Shown: positions 1 through 6,722 of the stretch, piece after piece
Layout of the letters: every line of letters starts with the position of its first letter
Position numbering within the stretch: the first letter of the stretch is position 1
Source of the DNA: JAVBMC01 sp031552845
GTDB taxonomy: Bacteria; Verrucomicrobiota; Kiritimatiellia; RFP12; DVOR01
Reading direction: 5' to 3'
Length of the DNA: 36,154 nucleotides
Assembly (NCBI GenBank): GCA_031552845.1
Contig: JAVBMC010000050.1
Span: 1 to 36,154, forward strand
Position numbers and translations under genes: made by a program
Notes under the pieces: model-generated
Told to the model about the DNA's origin: nothing
The model's database searches: none
Seen by the model: only the letters and a program-made list of their open reading frames with translations

Positions 1-1215
1 GTTCCTCCGCTCCCCTACCTCCTCGCTCTCTTCCCCCGCAAGCTCCTCCCCCTGCTCAAACTCAACGTCGTCAGCTACGCGCTCCCCGCGCTCATCGCCG
101 TCGGCTACTGCCGCCACGCCCGCAACGGCGGCAAAATCGGCCACCTCCTACGCGCCCCCCTCCTGCGTAAACTCCAAGAACTCCAACCCTCCACCGGCGG
201 CTACCTCGAAGCCCCACCCCTCACCGCCTTCGTCGCCCTCATGCTCCAAGCCCTCGGCCAAAGCCACCATCCCGTCACCCAAAACGCCCTACGCTACCTC
301 CAAAACCAACAACGTTCCGACGGTGCCCTCCCCATCGACGCCAACCTCAGCCAATGGCTCACCGCCCTCGCCATCCGCGCCATCACCGCCCAACCCGATA
401 GCGACGCAACGCCACTCCCCATCGACCTCGCCCCCATCGCCCGCTGGATGAGCCACAACGCCCTCACCACCATCCACCCCTTCACCGGCGCCCAACCCGG
501 CGGCTTCAAATGGACCCACTGCCCCGGCGGCGTACCCGATGCCGACGACACCTCAGCTGCCATCATCGCCTACACCCGCATCCTCCACCGCCACCCCCAC
601 CTCCGCAGCCAATACGAACCCTACCTCCACGCCGCCACCCGCTGGCTCCTCGACCTCCAAAACCGCGACGGCGGACTCCCCGCCTTCTGCCGCGGCTGGG
701 GCAAACTCCCCTTCGACAAAAGCTGCCCCGACATCACCGCCCACGCCCTCGAAGCCCTCTACGCCCTGCACCACACCCTCGGACACCCCCTACCCCAACA
801 AGCCATCGCCCGCATCCTGCGTTACCTCACCGACAACCAAAACCCCGACGGCTCCTGGCATCCCCTCTGGTTCGGCAACCAAAACACCCCCGGTCAAGCT
901 AACCCCATCTACGGCACCTCCCGCGTCGTCACTGCGCTCCGCGCCATCCCCGACCCCGACGCCGAAACCCAACAACTCCTCCAACGCGGACTCGACTACC
1001 TCACTACCGCCATTCCCTCCAACCAAGAAGAAACCGCCCTACGCGCCCTAGCCCTCCGCGACCCGCTCCTCCTCGTCCCCCTCGCACACGACATCCACAA
1101 CCGCGGCCTCACACCCGCCCCCATTGGACTCTACTTCTCCGCCCTTTGGTACAGCGAGCCCCTCTACCCCATCATCTGGACCCTCGAAGCCGCCAACACT
1201 CTCGTCACTATCTAA
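1..1215 (+). CDS. Squalene-hopene cyclase-like class II terpene cyclase, 5' truncated
   Basis: The frame is open from base 1, so the gene starts upstream and 404 C-terminal residues are visible. Class II triterpene cyclases protonate and cyclise squalene-type polyprenes; SHC is a peripheral membrane enzyme. The catalytic DXDD motif is present as DADDT (Asp codons at 538, 544 and 547). QW-type repeats include QNRDGG (about 658) and QNPDGSW (about 838). The hydrophobic opening (LKLNVVSYALPALIAVG), the STGGYLEAPPLTAFV stretch and the C-terminal WYSEPLYPIIWTLEA stretch fit the family. About 200 residues are probably missing at the N-terminus. Codons end overwhelmingly in C. The stop overlaps the convergent radical SAM gene by 8 bp. 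Product (hopene or another terpenoid) cannot be told from sequence. The family call is strong. Confidence 0.85.
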   Translation, partial: VPPLPYLLALFPRKLLPLLKLNVVSYALPALIAVGYCRHARNGGKIGHLLRAPLLRKLQELQPSTGGYLEAPPLTAFVALMLQALGQSHHPVTQNALRYLQNQQRSDGALPIDANLSQWLTALAIRAITAQPDSDATPLPIDLAPIARWMSHNALTTIHPFTGAQPGGFKWTHCPGGVPDADDTSAAIIAYTRILHRHPHLRSQYEPYLHAATRWLLDLQNRDGGLPAFCRGWGKLPFDKSCPDITAHALEALYALHHTLGHPLPQQAIARILRYLTDNQNPDGSWHPLWFGNQNTPGQANPIYGTSRVVTALRAIPDPDAETQQLLQRGLDYLTTAIPSNQEETALRALALRDPLLLVPLAHDIHNRGLTPAPIGLYFSALWYSEPLYPIIWTLEAANTLVTI

Positions 1216-2467
1216 TAACGAGCTCGCGGGGGAATGGCGTCTTGCGCATGAGATTCCACATCTGGTCAATATATAATAGCGTATAGTAATGCTCGAAGTA
1301 GTGGTAGTAATACGAACCCTTAGTCGTCATGCGGTATGTATTGTCTTCCTTTCGAACCCAGCCTAACAGGCGCGCGAGCCGTAATTCCAAACCGTAGCAC
1401 TTCTCAAGCGGGCATCCAAAGAACTCTTGAAAGGCGGCGGGGTCGACACGCATGGTATAGGCCGTCCAGAACAAGTAGTAGATCATTCGCTGCCGCAGAG
1501 TAAACTTGAGCGTCAGCGCCGTGGGCAGCTTGCACTCCGCAATCCGTTCAATGTAACTCTTCACATCAAAGGTGTTGATCTTGAACTGATCTTTGAGAAG
1601 CGTTGTCGCAGAGCAGCCGAATCCTAGAAAGTTTTCGCGGGTCATGGATGAATATTTGGCGGTGCCGTCTTTTGCAAATGTCCAGATGGAGTCGCGGGAG
1701 TAACCGTTGGCTTCGCAGTCATGGACAAGCTCATACAACAACGCCTTCTTCTGGGCCTCTTTAATCTTGGTGAATGTACGGCTTGTGAACGTAAAGTCGA
1801 TAAAGGGGTAGACGGCAATATGATTGGCTCCATGACGGAACGCCAGCTCGAGGTCCGCCTTCAAGCTGTCGCTCGTCTGTCCGGGCAGCGCAAAGATGAG
1901 ATCCATCGAAACGGTCTCAAACGACACTCTTGCAAGCGCCTCAAACATTGCATCAAAGTCTGCCTCTTCGCGGCCCAGCATGCTCAAGTATTCTTTCTGA
2001 AACGACTGCACGCCAATGCTGATTTTAGTCACGCCCGCTTGCTTGAGTTTATGGAGCGTTGGCTCGGTAACATCCTGCGGGTGCAACTCCAGCCCGATTC
2101 CCTCCGTGATGATGAAATACTTTTGCAGCTGAGCGATGATTGTTCCGATGCTGTCCACAACAAGCGCCGGACTCCCGCCGCCGAAATAAAGACTCGTCAC
2201 TTGCATCTTCTTCCATCCAGCCATCGCGCCGACGAGCTCAATCTCCTGCAAGAGCGCCTCTACATATTGCCGAGCCAGATCCGGGTCAAAGATCGTTTTG
2301 CAGTACGGGCAGAAGTCGCAGATCGATCTGCAAAATGGGATGTGAACATAGAGCCCCAAGTTCTTGGGACCGCTGAATGCCAGCTGCTGGTCATGCTCAT
2401 TGGTGAAGTGAAACGGCTGGAACGATTTAGTCAGCCAGATTCGTGTTAAAGATGTCAGGAGTCCCAT
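1208..2467 (-). CDS. HemN-like radical SAM protein
   Basis: This 419-aa protein opens its catalytic domain with YVHIPFCRSICDFCPYC. C46, C50 and C53 form the CX3CX2C [4Fe-4S]/SAM site, with an extra C56, as in the coproporphyrinogen III oxidase-like (HemN/HemW/class C methylase) branch. The SAM-binding FGGGSPAL stretch follows at about residue 115. True HemN in haem synthesis is only one possibility, because many HemN-like proteins have other substrates. It lies 16 nt downstream of another radical SAM gene in the same direction, so they are probably cotranscribed and may act on one substrate. The SD is weak. Codon use is balanced, unlike the strongly C-ending genes on either side, which may reflect transfer. 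Specific function unknown. Confidence 0.8.
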   Translation of the reverse strand: MGLLTSLTRIWLTKSFQPFHFTNEHDQQLAFSGPKNLGLYVHIPFCRSICDFCPYCKTIFDPDLARQYVEALLQEIELVGAMAGWKKMQVTSLYFGGGSPALVVDSIGTIIAQLQKYFIITEGIGLELHPQDVTEPTLHKLKQAGVTKISIGVQSFQKEYLSMLGREEADFDAMFEALARVSFETVSMDLIFALPGQTSDSLKADLELAFRHGANHIAVYPFIDFTFTSRTFTKIKEAQKKALLYELVHDCEANGYSRDSIWTFAKDGTAKYSSMTRENFLGFGCSATTLLKDQFKINTFDVKSYIERIAECKLPTALTLKFTLRQRMIYYLFWTAYTMRVDPAAFQEFFGCPLEKCYGLELRLARLLGWVRKEDNTYRMTTKGSYYYHYFEHYYTLLYIDQMWNLMRKTPFPRELVIR

Positions 2468-2483
2468 GTTCGCTTCAGTCCAT

Positions 2484-3386
2484 TCAAATGTATTTCAGAT
2501 ATGTCCTCAACATATCCCCCATGACTCTTATGTTACCCCTGAACACCAAGGCGTACTCCGCCGCGAAGAAATAACCGCATCTTTCGCACAGCCTCGGCAC
2601 GTCAATACACCGCCCGCAGACAGACAGCTTGCCGTTCTCCATCACGACGCACTGATGGCAGGGTACGGGGAACGCATTGTTCACCACATATGGAAACGCG
2701 GACTTCAAGTTGAACACCGGACAGCCCTCATCCATCTGCGCGGCAATCTCATCACAGCAAGCCTGCTTTTCCTCCCTGCTTAGCGCAAGGTTCTCTGTCT
2801 CAGGGTAAGGCGTGTGGAAGTTAAAAGAGATCGCCCGAACATTCGGCTTCGACTTCGCAACTTCACAGGCTGAGGCTATTGCATGCTTATTCAGCTGGTT
2901 GATCGCCATATACAGACAGATATTATCGGCAGTCGCCTCATCAATATTCCTCATGATGGTATCATAAGTCTCCCCCCGGATAATGTTGTGTGCTTCACGG
3001 TCACCATCAAGACTCAGCAAGATCAAATCCGCCTCAGGCAAATCCAACGTGAACGTACCGTTGGTAACGATATTGACGATAAGAAACCCCATCTCCCTTG
3101 CCTCTCTCACCAAATCGCGCAACGTTATCTCGCCATCCTTCCACAAGAAAGGCTCCCCGCCGCAAAAGAACAAAATCCGAATCCCGTCACGATGAAGCTG
3201 CTCCATCTCATCCTTGATTTGCGCGTAAGGATAAAGCACGGCGCTAATATTATTCACCGAACAATGCTTGCACTTCAAGTTACATTGATCAGTCAAGATG
3301 ACCGTCCCCACGACCGCTTTTCGTCTTTTGAAAAGGATAGTGCTAAGCCCAAAATTGGCAAAATAAAGAAACGATGAAACCCTCAT
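2484..3386 (-). CDS. Radical SAM protein with SPASM/twitch-like C-terminus
   Basis: A 300-aa protein with CNLKCKHC (C35, C39, C42) as the radical SAM cluster site. FFCGGEPFLW (about 70-80) is the SAM-binding GGE motif, and VTNGT follows at about 108. Six Cys near the end (C243, C246, C257, C260, C267, C270), in three CX2C pairs, suggest an auxiliary Fe-S cluster of SPASM/twitch type, common in peptide-modifying enzymes. The frame stays open to an ATG at 3455, but I chose ATG 3386. It has GGAGG just upstream, places the catalytic domain at the usual distance, and forms an ATGA overlap with the 66-codon ORF upstream. It is followed after 16 nt by the HemN-like gene. Substrate unknown; peptide maturation or lipid tailoring are both possible. 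Confidence 0.8.
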   Translation of the reverse strand: MRVSSFLYFANFGLSTILFKRRKAVVGTVILTDQCNLKCKHCSVNNISAVLYPYAQIKDEMEQLHRDGIRILFFCGGEPFLWKDGEITLRDLVREAREMGFLIVNIVTNGTFTLDLPEADLILLSLDGDREAHNIIRGETYDTIMRNIDEATADNICLYMAINQLNKHAIASACEVAKSKPNVRAISFNFHTPYPETENLALSREEKQACCDEIAAQMDEGCPVFNLKSAFPYVVNNAFPVPCHQCVVMENGKLSVCGRCIDVPRLCERCGYFFAAEYALVFRGNIRVMGDMLRTYLKYI

Positions 3387-3583
3387 GCCGCCTCCACATA
3401 ACTCCCCATCAACACAGAATAGAGTACCACATTGCCCCCAGAGATACAACCACAAAGCACTCCCCCTCCCCGGAAGTGCAAAGCAAACTTCTCCCCGTTC
3501 TCACCCTCATAAATGTTAGCATTTACTACACTTTCTGCCTCTATCCGCCGCAACAAAAACCTTGCCAATCTCCTCAAAATCAA
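3383..3583 (-). CDS. Small ORF (66 codons) upstream of the radical SAM pair; possible precursor peptide
   Basis: The ORF ends in ATGA, its TGA overlapping the ATG of the radical SAM gene, which suggests translational coupling. The N-terminal half is basic (LRRLARFLLRR). The C-terminal half is rich in Gly, Cys, Ser and Val (GGGVLCGCISGGNVVLY). This leader/core-like asymmetry resembles ribosomally made peptides modified by radical SAM enzymes, but no known precursor family is recognised. Its start is unsure. TTG at 3583 has AGGGGGA about 7 nt upstream; however, the same bases contain a TATAAT that could be the operon's -10, in which case translation would begin at an internal TTG (3556 or 3553). 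It could also be a chance ORF. The coupling is seen; the precursor role is inferred. Confidence 0.4.
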   Translation of the reverse strand: MILRRLARFLLRRIEAESVVNANIYEGENGEKFALHFRGGGVLCGCISGGNVVLYSVLMGSYVEAA

Positions 3584-3590
3584 TTATACT
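3562..3590 (+). promoter_or_regulatory. Sigma70-type promoter of the ferredoxin gene
   Basis: TTGCCA (3562-3567), a 17-nt spacer and TATACT (3585-3590) predict a start near 3597 and a leader of about 30 nt to the ferredoxin ATG. Confidence 0.65.
3583..3588 (-). promoter_or_regulatory. Possible -10 element of the radical SAM operon
   Basis: The minus strand reads a perfect TATAAT here, overlapping the ferredoxin -10 on the other strand. No good -35 lies 16-18 nt upstream (candidate hexamer AGAGTG), so the call is weak. If used, the two divergent units could not be occupied by polymerase at the same time. Confidence 0.3.
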
Positions 3591-3627
3591 TCCCCCTTTA
3601 CTAAACACTCTTTACGAGGACAAAACA

Positions 3628-3795
3628 ATGGCTTACAAAATCTCTGACGCCTGTGTCGGCTGTGGTGCTTGCAAAGGCACCTGCCCCGTTGAAGCAATCT
3701 CCGAAGGCACCCCCTACACCATCGACGCCTCCAAGTGCGTTGACTGCGGCGCCTGCGCCGGTGAGTGCCCCGTCACGGCCATCGCACCCGAATGA
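3628..3795 (+). CDS. 2[4Fe-4S] ferredoxin
   Basis: A 55-aa cytoplasmic electron carrier of the clostridial type. Two CX2CX2CX3CP motifs (CVGCGACKGTCP at 9-20 and CVDCGACAGECP at 38-49) each supply cysteines to two [4Fe-4S] clusters, and the length is normal for the family. ATG 3628 is preceded by GAGGA at 3616-3620 with 7 nt spacing; the open frame further upstream is not coding. The gene is monocistronic, with its own promoter (3562-3590) and a terminator (3863-3904). It is divergent from the radical SAM pair, which needs a low-potential electron donor, so it is a plausible but unproven partner. Confidence 0.93.
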   Translation: MAYKISDACVGCGACKGTCPVEAISEGTPYTIDASKCVDCGACAGECPVTAIAPE

Positions 3796-3862
3796 GCCAT
3801 TGCTTGCCCCGGCAAGCCCTAGCGTCCGCCGCTAAGCCCACCGCTTAGCGCGGCGCCCAAAC

Positions 3863-3904
3863 AAAGCAACCGCCAACGGCCACGCCCTTGACAGTTGCTT
3901 TTTT
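3863..3904 (+). terminator. Rho-independent terminator after ferredoxin
   Basis: AAAGCAAC (3863-3870) pairs with GTTGCTTT (3894-3901) across a 23-nt loop, and the 3' arm runs into a T tract (3899-3904). An additional hairpin, CGCTAAGC/GCTTAGCG (3830-3850), lies just upstream without a T tract. Confidence 0.6.
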
Positions 3905-3923
3905 CATTTACCCCCTCCCTCCT

Positions 3924-3947
3924 CTCCGTGACTCCGCGCCTCCGCGT
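3924..3947 (+). repeat. Three tandem CTCCGYGN octamers
   Basis: CTCCGTGA, CTCCGCGC and CTCCGCGT follow each other without gaps between the ferredoxin terminator and the permease. Similar CTCYGYG-type phrases are, from memory, common in intergenic DNA of environmental bacteria. Function unknown. Confidence 0.5.
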
Positions 3948-4001
3948 GAGCTTCCATACTCACCCCTCCACACTCCCTTCCATCGCGTCAGCCTCCCAAC
4001 T

Positions 4002-4029
4002 TATTATCTATTACTTCTTACTTATTACT
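4002..4029 (+). repeat. Four degenerate heptads, copy 1 (upstream of the permease)
   Basis: TATTATC, TATTACT, TCTTACT and TATTACT lie in direct succession, 18 nt before the ATG at 4048. An equivalent four-heptad array with the same order of variants, also preceded by CTCCCAA or CTCCCAAT, lies upstream of uvrC at 32102-32129. No Shine-Dalgarno is visible between this array and the start codon; the interval is pyrimidine-rich. Confidence 0.7.
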
Positions 4030-4047
4030 TAATCCCCTCTCTCTCCA

Positions 4048-5082
4048 ATGAGCCGCACCCGCTACATCATCCGCCGCCTCCTCCTCGCCATCCCCACCTT
4101 CATCGGCATCACCCTCGTGTGCTTCGCGCTCACCCGCATCCTCCCCGGCGGCCCTGTTGAAATCCGCCTCATGCGCATGCGCGGCCTCGGCGGCGGCGGC
4201 ACCTCCGAAGCCTCCGCAGTCGCCACCGTCACCGAAAACCAACGCCAGCAGCTCACCCAACAATTCGGCTTCGACAAACCCTTCCTCGTCCAATACACCC
4301 ACTGGCTCCTCCACGACCGCATGGGCCTGCGCATGCGCTCCTACGACTACCCCGACCGCACCGCCGGCCAGCTCATCGCCAACAAAATCCCCATCTCCCT
4401 CTGGTTCGGCCTCACCGGCTTCCTCCTCAGCTACCTCCTCTGCATCCCCCTCGGCATCGCCAAAGCCCTCCGCCACGGCACCCCGCTCGACTGGATCAGC
4501 AGCCTCATCATCTTCGCCGCCTACGCCATTCCCCCCTTCACCCTCGGTATGCTCCTCAAAACCCTCCTCTGCGGCACCGTCGACGGCCTCTGGGACATCC
4601 TCCCCCTCGGCGGCACCGCCAGCTACAACGCCGCCCACCTCACCGGCTGGGCAGCCTTCACCGACCGCGCCCGCCACATGCTCCTCCCCGTACTCTGCTA
4701 CATCGTCGGCAACTTCGCCATGCTCACCCTCATGATGAAAAACGCCCTCATGGAACAAATCACCTCCGACTACATCCGCACCATCCTCGCCAAAGGCGGT
4801 AGCCGCACCCGCGCCGTCTGGCGCCACGCCCTACGCAACGCCCTCATCCCCATCGCCACGGGGTTTGGCAGCATCCTCGGGGTACTCTTCGCCGGCAGCG
4901 TCATCATCGAAACCATCTTCGAAATCCCCGGCATGGGCCGCCTCAGCCTCGACGCCCTCACCGGGCACGACTACGCCATCTTCATGGCCATCCTCGCCCT
5001 CACCAGCCTCCTCCAACTCGCCGGCAACCTCCTCTCCGACATCTGCTACATGCTCATCGACCCCCGCATCCACTTCGACTAA
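4048..5082 (+). CDS. yejB: YejB-like ABC transporter permease (oligopeptide/dipeptide family)
   Basis: A 344-aa inner-membrane permease. The N-terminal transmembrane segment (RYIIRRLLLAIPTFIGITLV) is followed by the PGGPVE motif. QFGFDKPF near residue 72 is typical of DppB/OppB/YejB proteins. The EAA loop that docks on the ATPase is YIRTILAKGGSRTRAVWRH (about 240-258). The C-terminal LLSDICYMLIDPRIHFD closely fits YejB. YejB family members import peptides together with YejE, an ATPase (YejF) and a binding protein, none of which lies next to this gene. Codons are almost all C-ending. The start lacks a visible SD. Substrate unknown; the family call is firm, the YejB subgroup likely. Confidence 0.85.
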   Translation: MSRTRYIIRRLLLAIPTFIGITLVCFALTRILPGGPVEIRLMRMRGLGGGGTSEASAVATVTENQRQQLTQQFGFDKPFLVQYTHWLLHDRMGLRMRSYDYPDRTAGQLIANKIPISLWFGLTGFLLSYLLCIPLGIAKALRHGTPLDWISSLIIFAAYAIPPFTLGMLLKTLLCGTVDGLWDILPLGGTASYNAAHLTGWAAFTDRARHMLLPVLCYIVGNFAMLTLMMKNALMEQITSDYIRTILAKGGSRTRAVWRHALRNALIPIATGFGSILGVLFAGSVIIETIFEIPGMGRLSLDALTGHDYAIFMAILALTSLLQLAGNLLSDICYMLIDPRIHFD

Positions 5083-5218
5083 GCGCTCTTGCAGGCTTGC
5101 CACCAAGCTCAATCTCAGCACCATTCCGTCTTGCTCCCCAAAGAAACGTAAACACAGAGAACGGTGGCGTTGGGAAAGGGAATGGCGTGTGTAATGGTGG
5201 GCGGAAGCCTGTTTTGGA

Positions 5219-5246
5219 TTGAATTTCTCTTTAAATATGGTATCAT
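5219..5246 (+). promoter_or_regulatory. Putative promoter of the 5316-11381 operon
   Basis: TTGAAT (5219-5224), a 16-nt spacer and TATCAT (5241-5246), about 70 nt before the first ATG. The -10 hexamer is the same TATCAT as in the pilin promoter at 33715-33720. Confidence 0.45.
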
Positions 5247-5315
5247 CGGTGGTAAGGGGTTGGCGGCATTCGGCCGGTGTGTATTTGAATTCCCCTAAAT
5301 CAGCGGAGATGAGCT

Positions 5316-6086
5316 ATGAGTGAACGTCCAGAGGGACCGCGCGATGAGGCAGCGGGGTTTGAGCTGTCATTGAAGAATCATGGGGCAGAGGATTTCCCGG
5401 TGTTGCGGGCGTTCCAGGGTTATTTGGAGGCGGAGCGGAAAAAGGCGCAGCGAAAAATCATGCTGCTGTCGATTACATTTACCGCAGTGCTCGCGGCTGT
5501 GGTTGTTTTGTTTGGCGTTGTTTTTGCCGTGATGGTCTCGAAGATGGTGAGCCAGCAGGAGCGCGCACAGGAGAAGATGTATGAGATGGTCGACACCATG
5601 ACTCGTGGGCCGCAGCCTGCGCAAACAGCACCCGCTCCGCAGGAGTCCGACAAAACGACCGCCATTGCGTTGGAAAAACTGCACAAGCTGATTGCCGCGA
5701 AAGATGCGGCTAAGGCATCCGAGCCTGCCGCGCCGGTTACCGTCACGCATTCCACAGAGTTGCCGCTGAAGCCTGCCGCACCGACCCCTGCAGGTGTAGC
5801 GCCTGCAGCTACGGCCAAGCCTTTGTCCGGCCTGCCACCTGTTGCGCCGGCAGATCTCAACACAACGGCAGCAGAAAAGCCAGTCGTCAAGCCGCTGCCG
5901 CCGGCGGTGACTCCGCCGAAGCCGGCAGTGATTCTTGAACAGCCGGCCAAGAAGCTCAAGCCTGCTCCGAAGCCTGAAGTCGGCGTCGTCCTGCCGGAAC
6001 CGCCGAGCGGAACCGATCGTGGCGTAGTGCCTGTCTCAGGGCGGCTCAATGATGAAATCCAGTGGCGCGTTTATCTGCCGAAGTAA
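5316..6086 (+). CDS. Single-pass membrane protein with Pro/Ala/Lys-rich tail, function unknown
   Basis: A 256-aa protein not recognised as any family. Residues 1-48 are hydrophilic and probably cytoplasmic, ending in a basic stretch (ERKKAQRK). Residues 49-74 form one membrane helix. A short helical or coiled segment follows (about 78-95, QQERAQEKMYEMVD). The remainder is low-complexity Pro/Ala/Lys (about 95-230), ending in a more ordered tail (VVPVSGRLNDEIQWRVYLPK). The layout resembles TonB-like or periplasm-spanning linkers, but no TonB C-terminal domain is visible. GGAG (5305-5308) supports ATG 5316. It is the first gene of the run and ruvA begins 8 nt after its stop. Confidence 0.7.
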   Translation: MSERPEGPRDEAAGFELSLKNHGAEDFPVLRAFQGYLEAERKKAQRKIMLLSITFTAVLAAVVVLFGVVFAVMVSKMVSQQERAQEKMYEMVDTMTRGPQPAQTAPAPQESDKTTAIALEKLHKLIAAKDAAKASEPAAPVTVTHSTELPLKPAAPTPAGVAPAATAKPLSGLPPVAPADLNTTAAEKPVVKPLPPAVTPPKPAVILEQPAKKLKPAPKPEVGVVLPEPPSGTDRGVVPVSGRLNDEIQWRVYLPK

Positions 6087-6094
6087 GTGCCGGT

Positions 6095-6685
6095 ATGATT
6101 GTCCGCCTGTCAGGAGTAATTTTAGAGAAGACCCCCGCGCGCGTGGTGCTGGATGTGCAGGGCGTGGGTTACGAAGTTTTAATCGGCGTGATGGCGTATG
6201 ACCGTCTGCCCTCGCCGGGCGACAGCTGCACGGTGTTGGTGTATCACCAATTCCGCGAGGATGGCCAGACGCTGTTCGGCTTCCGCCTGCAGGAGGAGAA
6301 GGAGATGTTTGAACATCTCATCACGATCTCCGGCATCGGCCCGAAGATGGCCATGACCATCCTCAACGGCATCGTGCTGAACGAGCTGGCCGCCGCAATC
6401 AGCAACAATGATTCGCGCCGCCTGCAGGCAGTCCCCGGCATCGGCAAGAAAACAGCCGAGCGCATCGTGGTTGAACTGCGCGACAAGGTCGATCCCTTCG
6501 CGGGGTTGAACGCCAACAGCGACAACGGCATGCCGGGCGGCGTACTGCGGGACGTCGCACTCGCGCTGACGTCGCTCGGGTTCTCGCAGGAACAAGCGAA
6601 GCGGATGGCGCAAGCCGCGCTTGAAGCTAACCCCGGCGTCTCCGACACGGAGGGTTTGCTCAAGGCCGCATTAGCACGCAAGTGA
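6095..6685 (+). CDS. ruvA: Holliday junction branch migration protein RuvA
   Basis: A 196-aa cytoplasmic protein that forms tetramers on four-way junctions and loads the RuvB motor. It has the three expected parts. The first is an N-terminal OB fold (MIVRLSGVILEKTPARVVLDV). The second is a pair of helix-hairpin-helix motifs (ISGIGPKMA at about 88 and VPGIGKKTAERIVVELRDK at about 123-141). The third is a C-terminal RuvB-binding domain (DVALALTSLGFSQEQAKRM). Length is normal (E. coli 203 aa). ATG 6095 rather than an upstream in-frame codon gives the canonical MIVRLSG start. No ruvB or ruvC is adjacent; the gene sits between an unknown membrane protein and a chloride channel. Confidence 0.95.
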   Translation: MIVRLSGVILEKTPARVVLDVQGVGYEVLIGVMAYDRLPSPGDSCTVLVYHQFREDGQTLFGFRLQEEKEMFEHLITISGIGPKMAMTILNGIVLNELAAAISNNDSRRLQAVPGIGKKTAERIVVELRDKVDPFAGLNANSDNGMPGGVLRDVALALTSLGFSQEQAKRMAQAALEANPGVSDTEGLLKAALARK

Positions 6686-6722
6686 TAACACACCGCACCC
6701 GTGCAGAAACCAAGCTTCGACC

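Noticed and set aside
3888..3893. TTGACA as -35 of the 4048 permease
   Set aside because: It lies in the terminator loop and arm, and the position of a -10 (3911-3916) reads CCCCCT.
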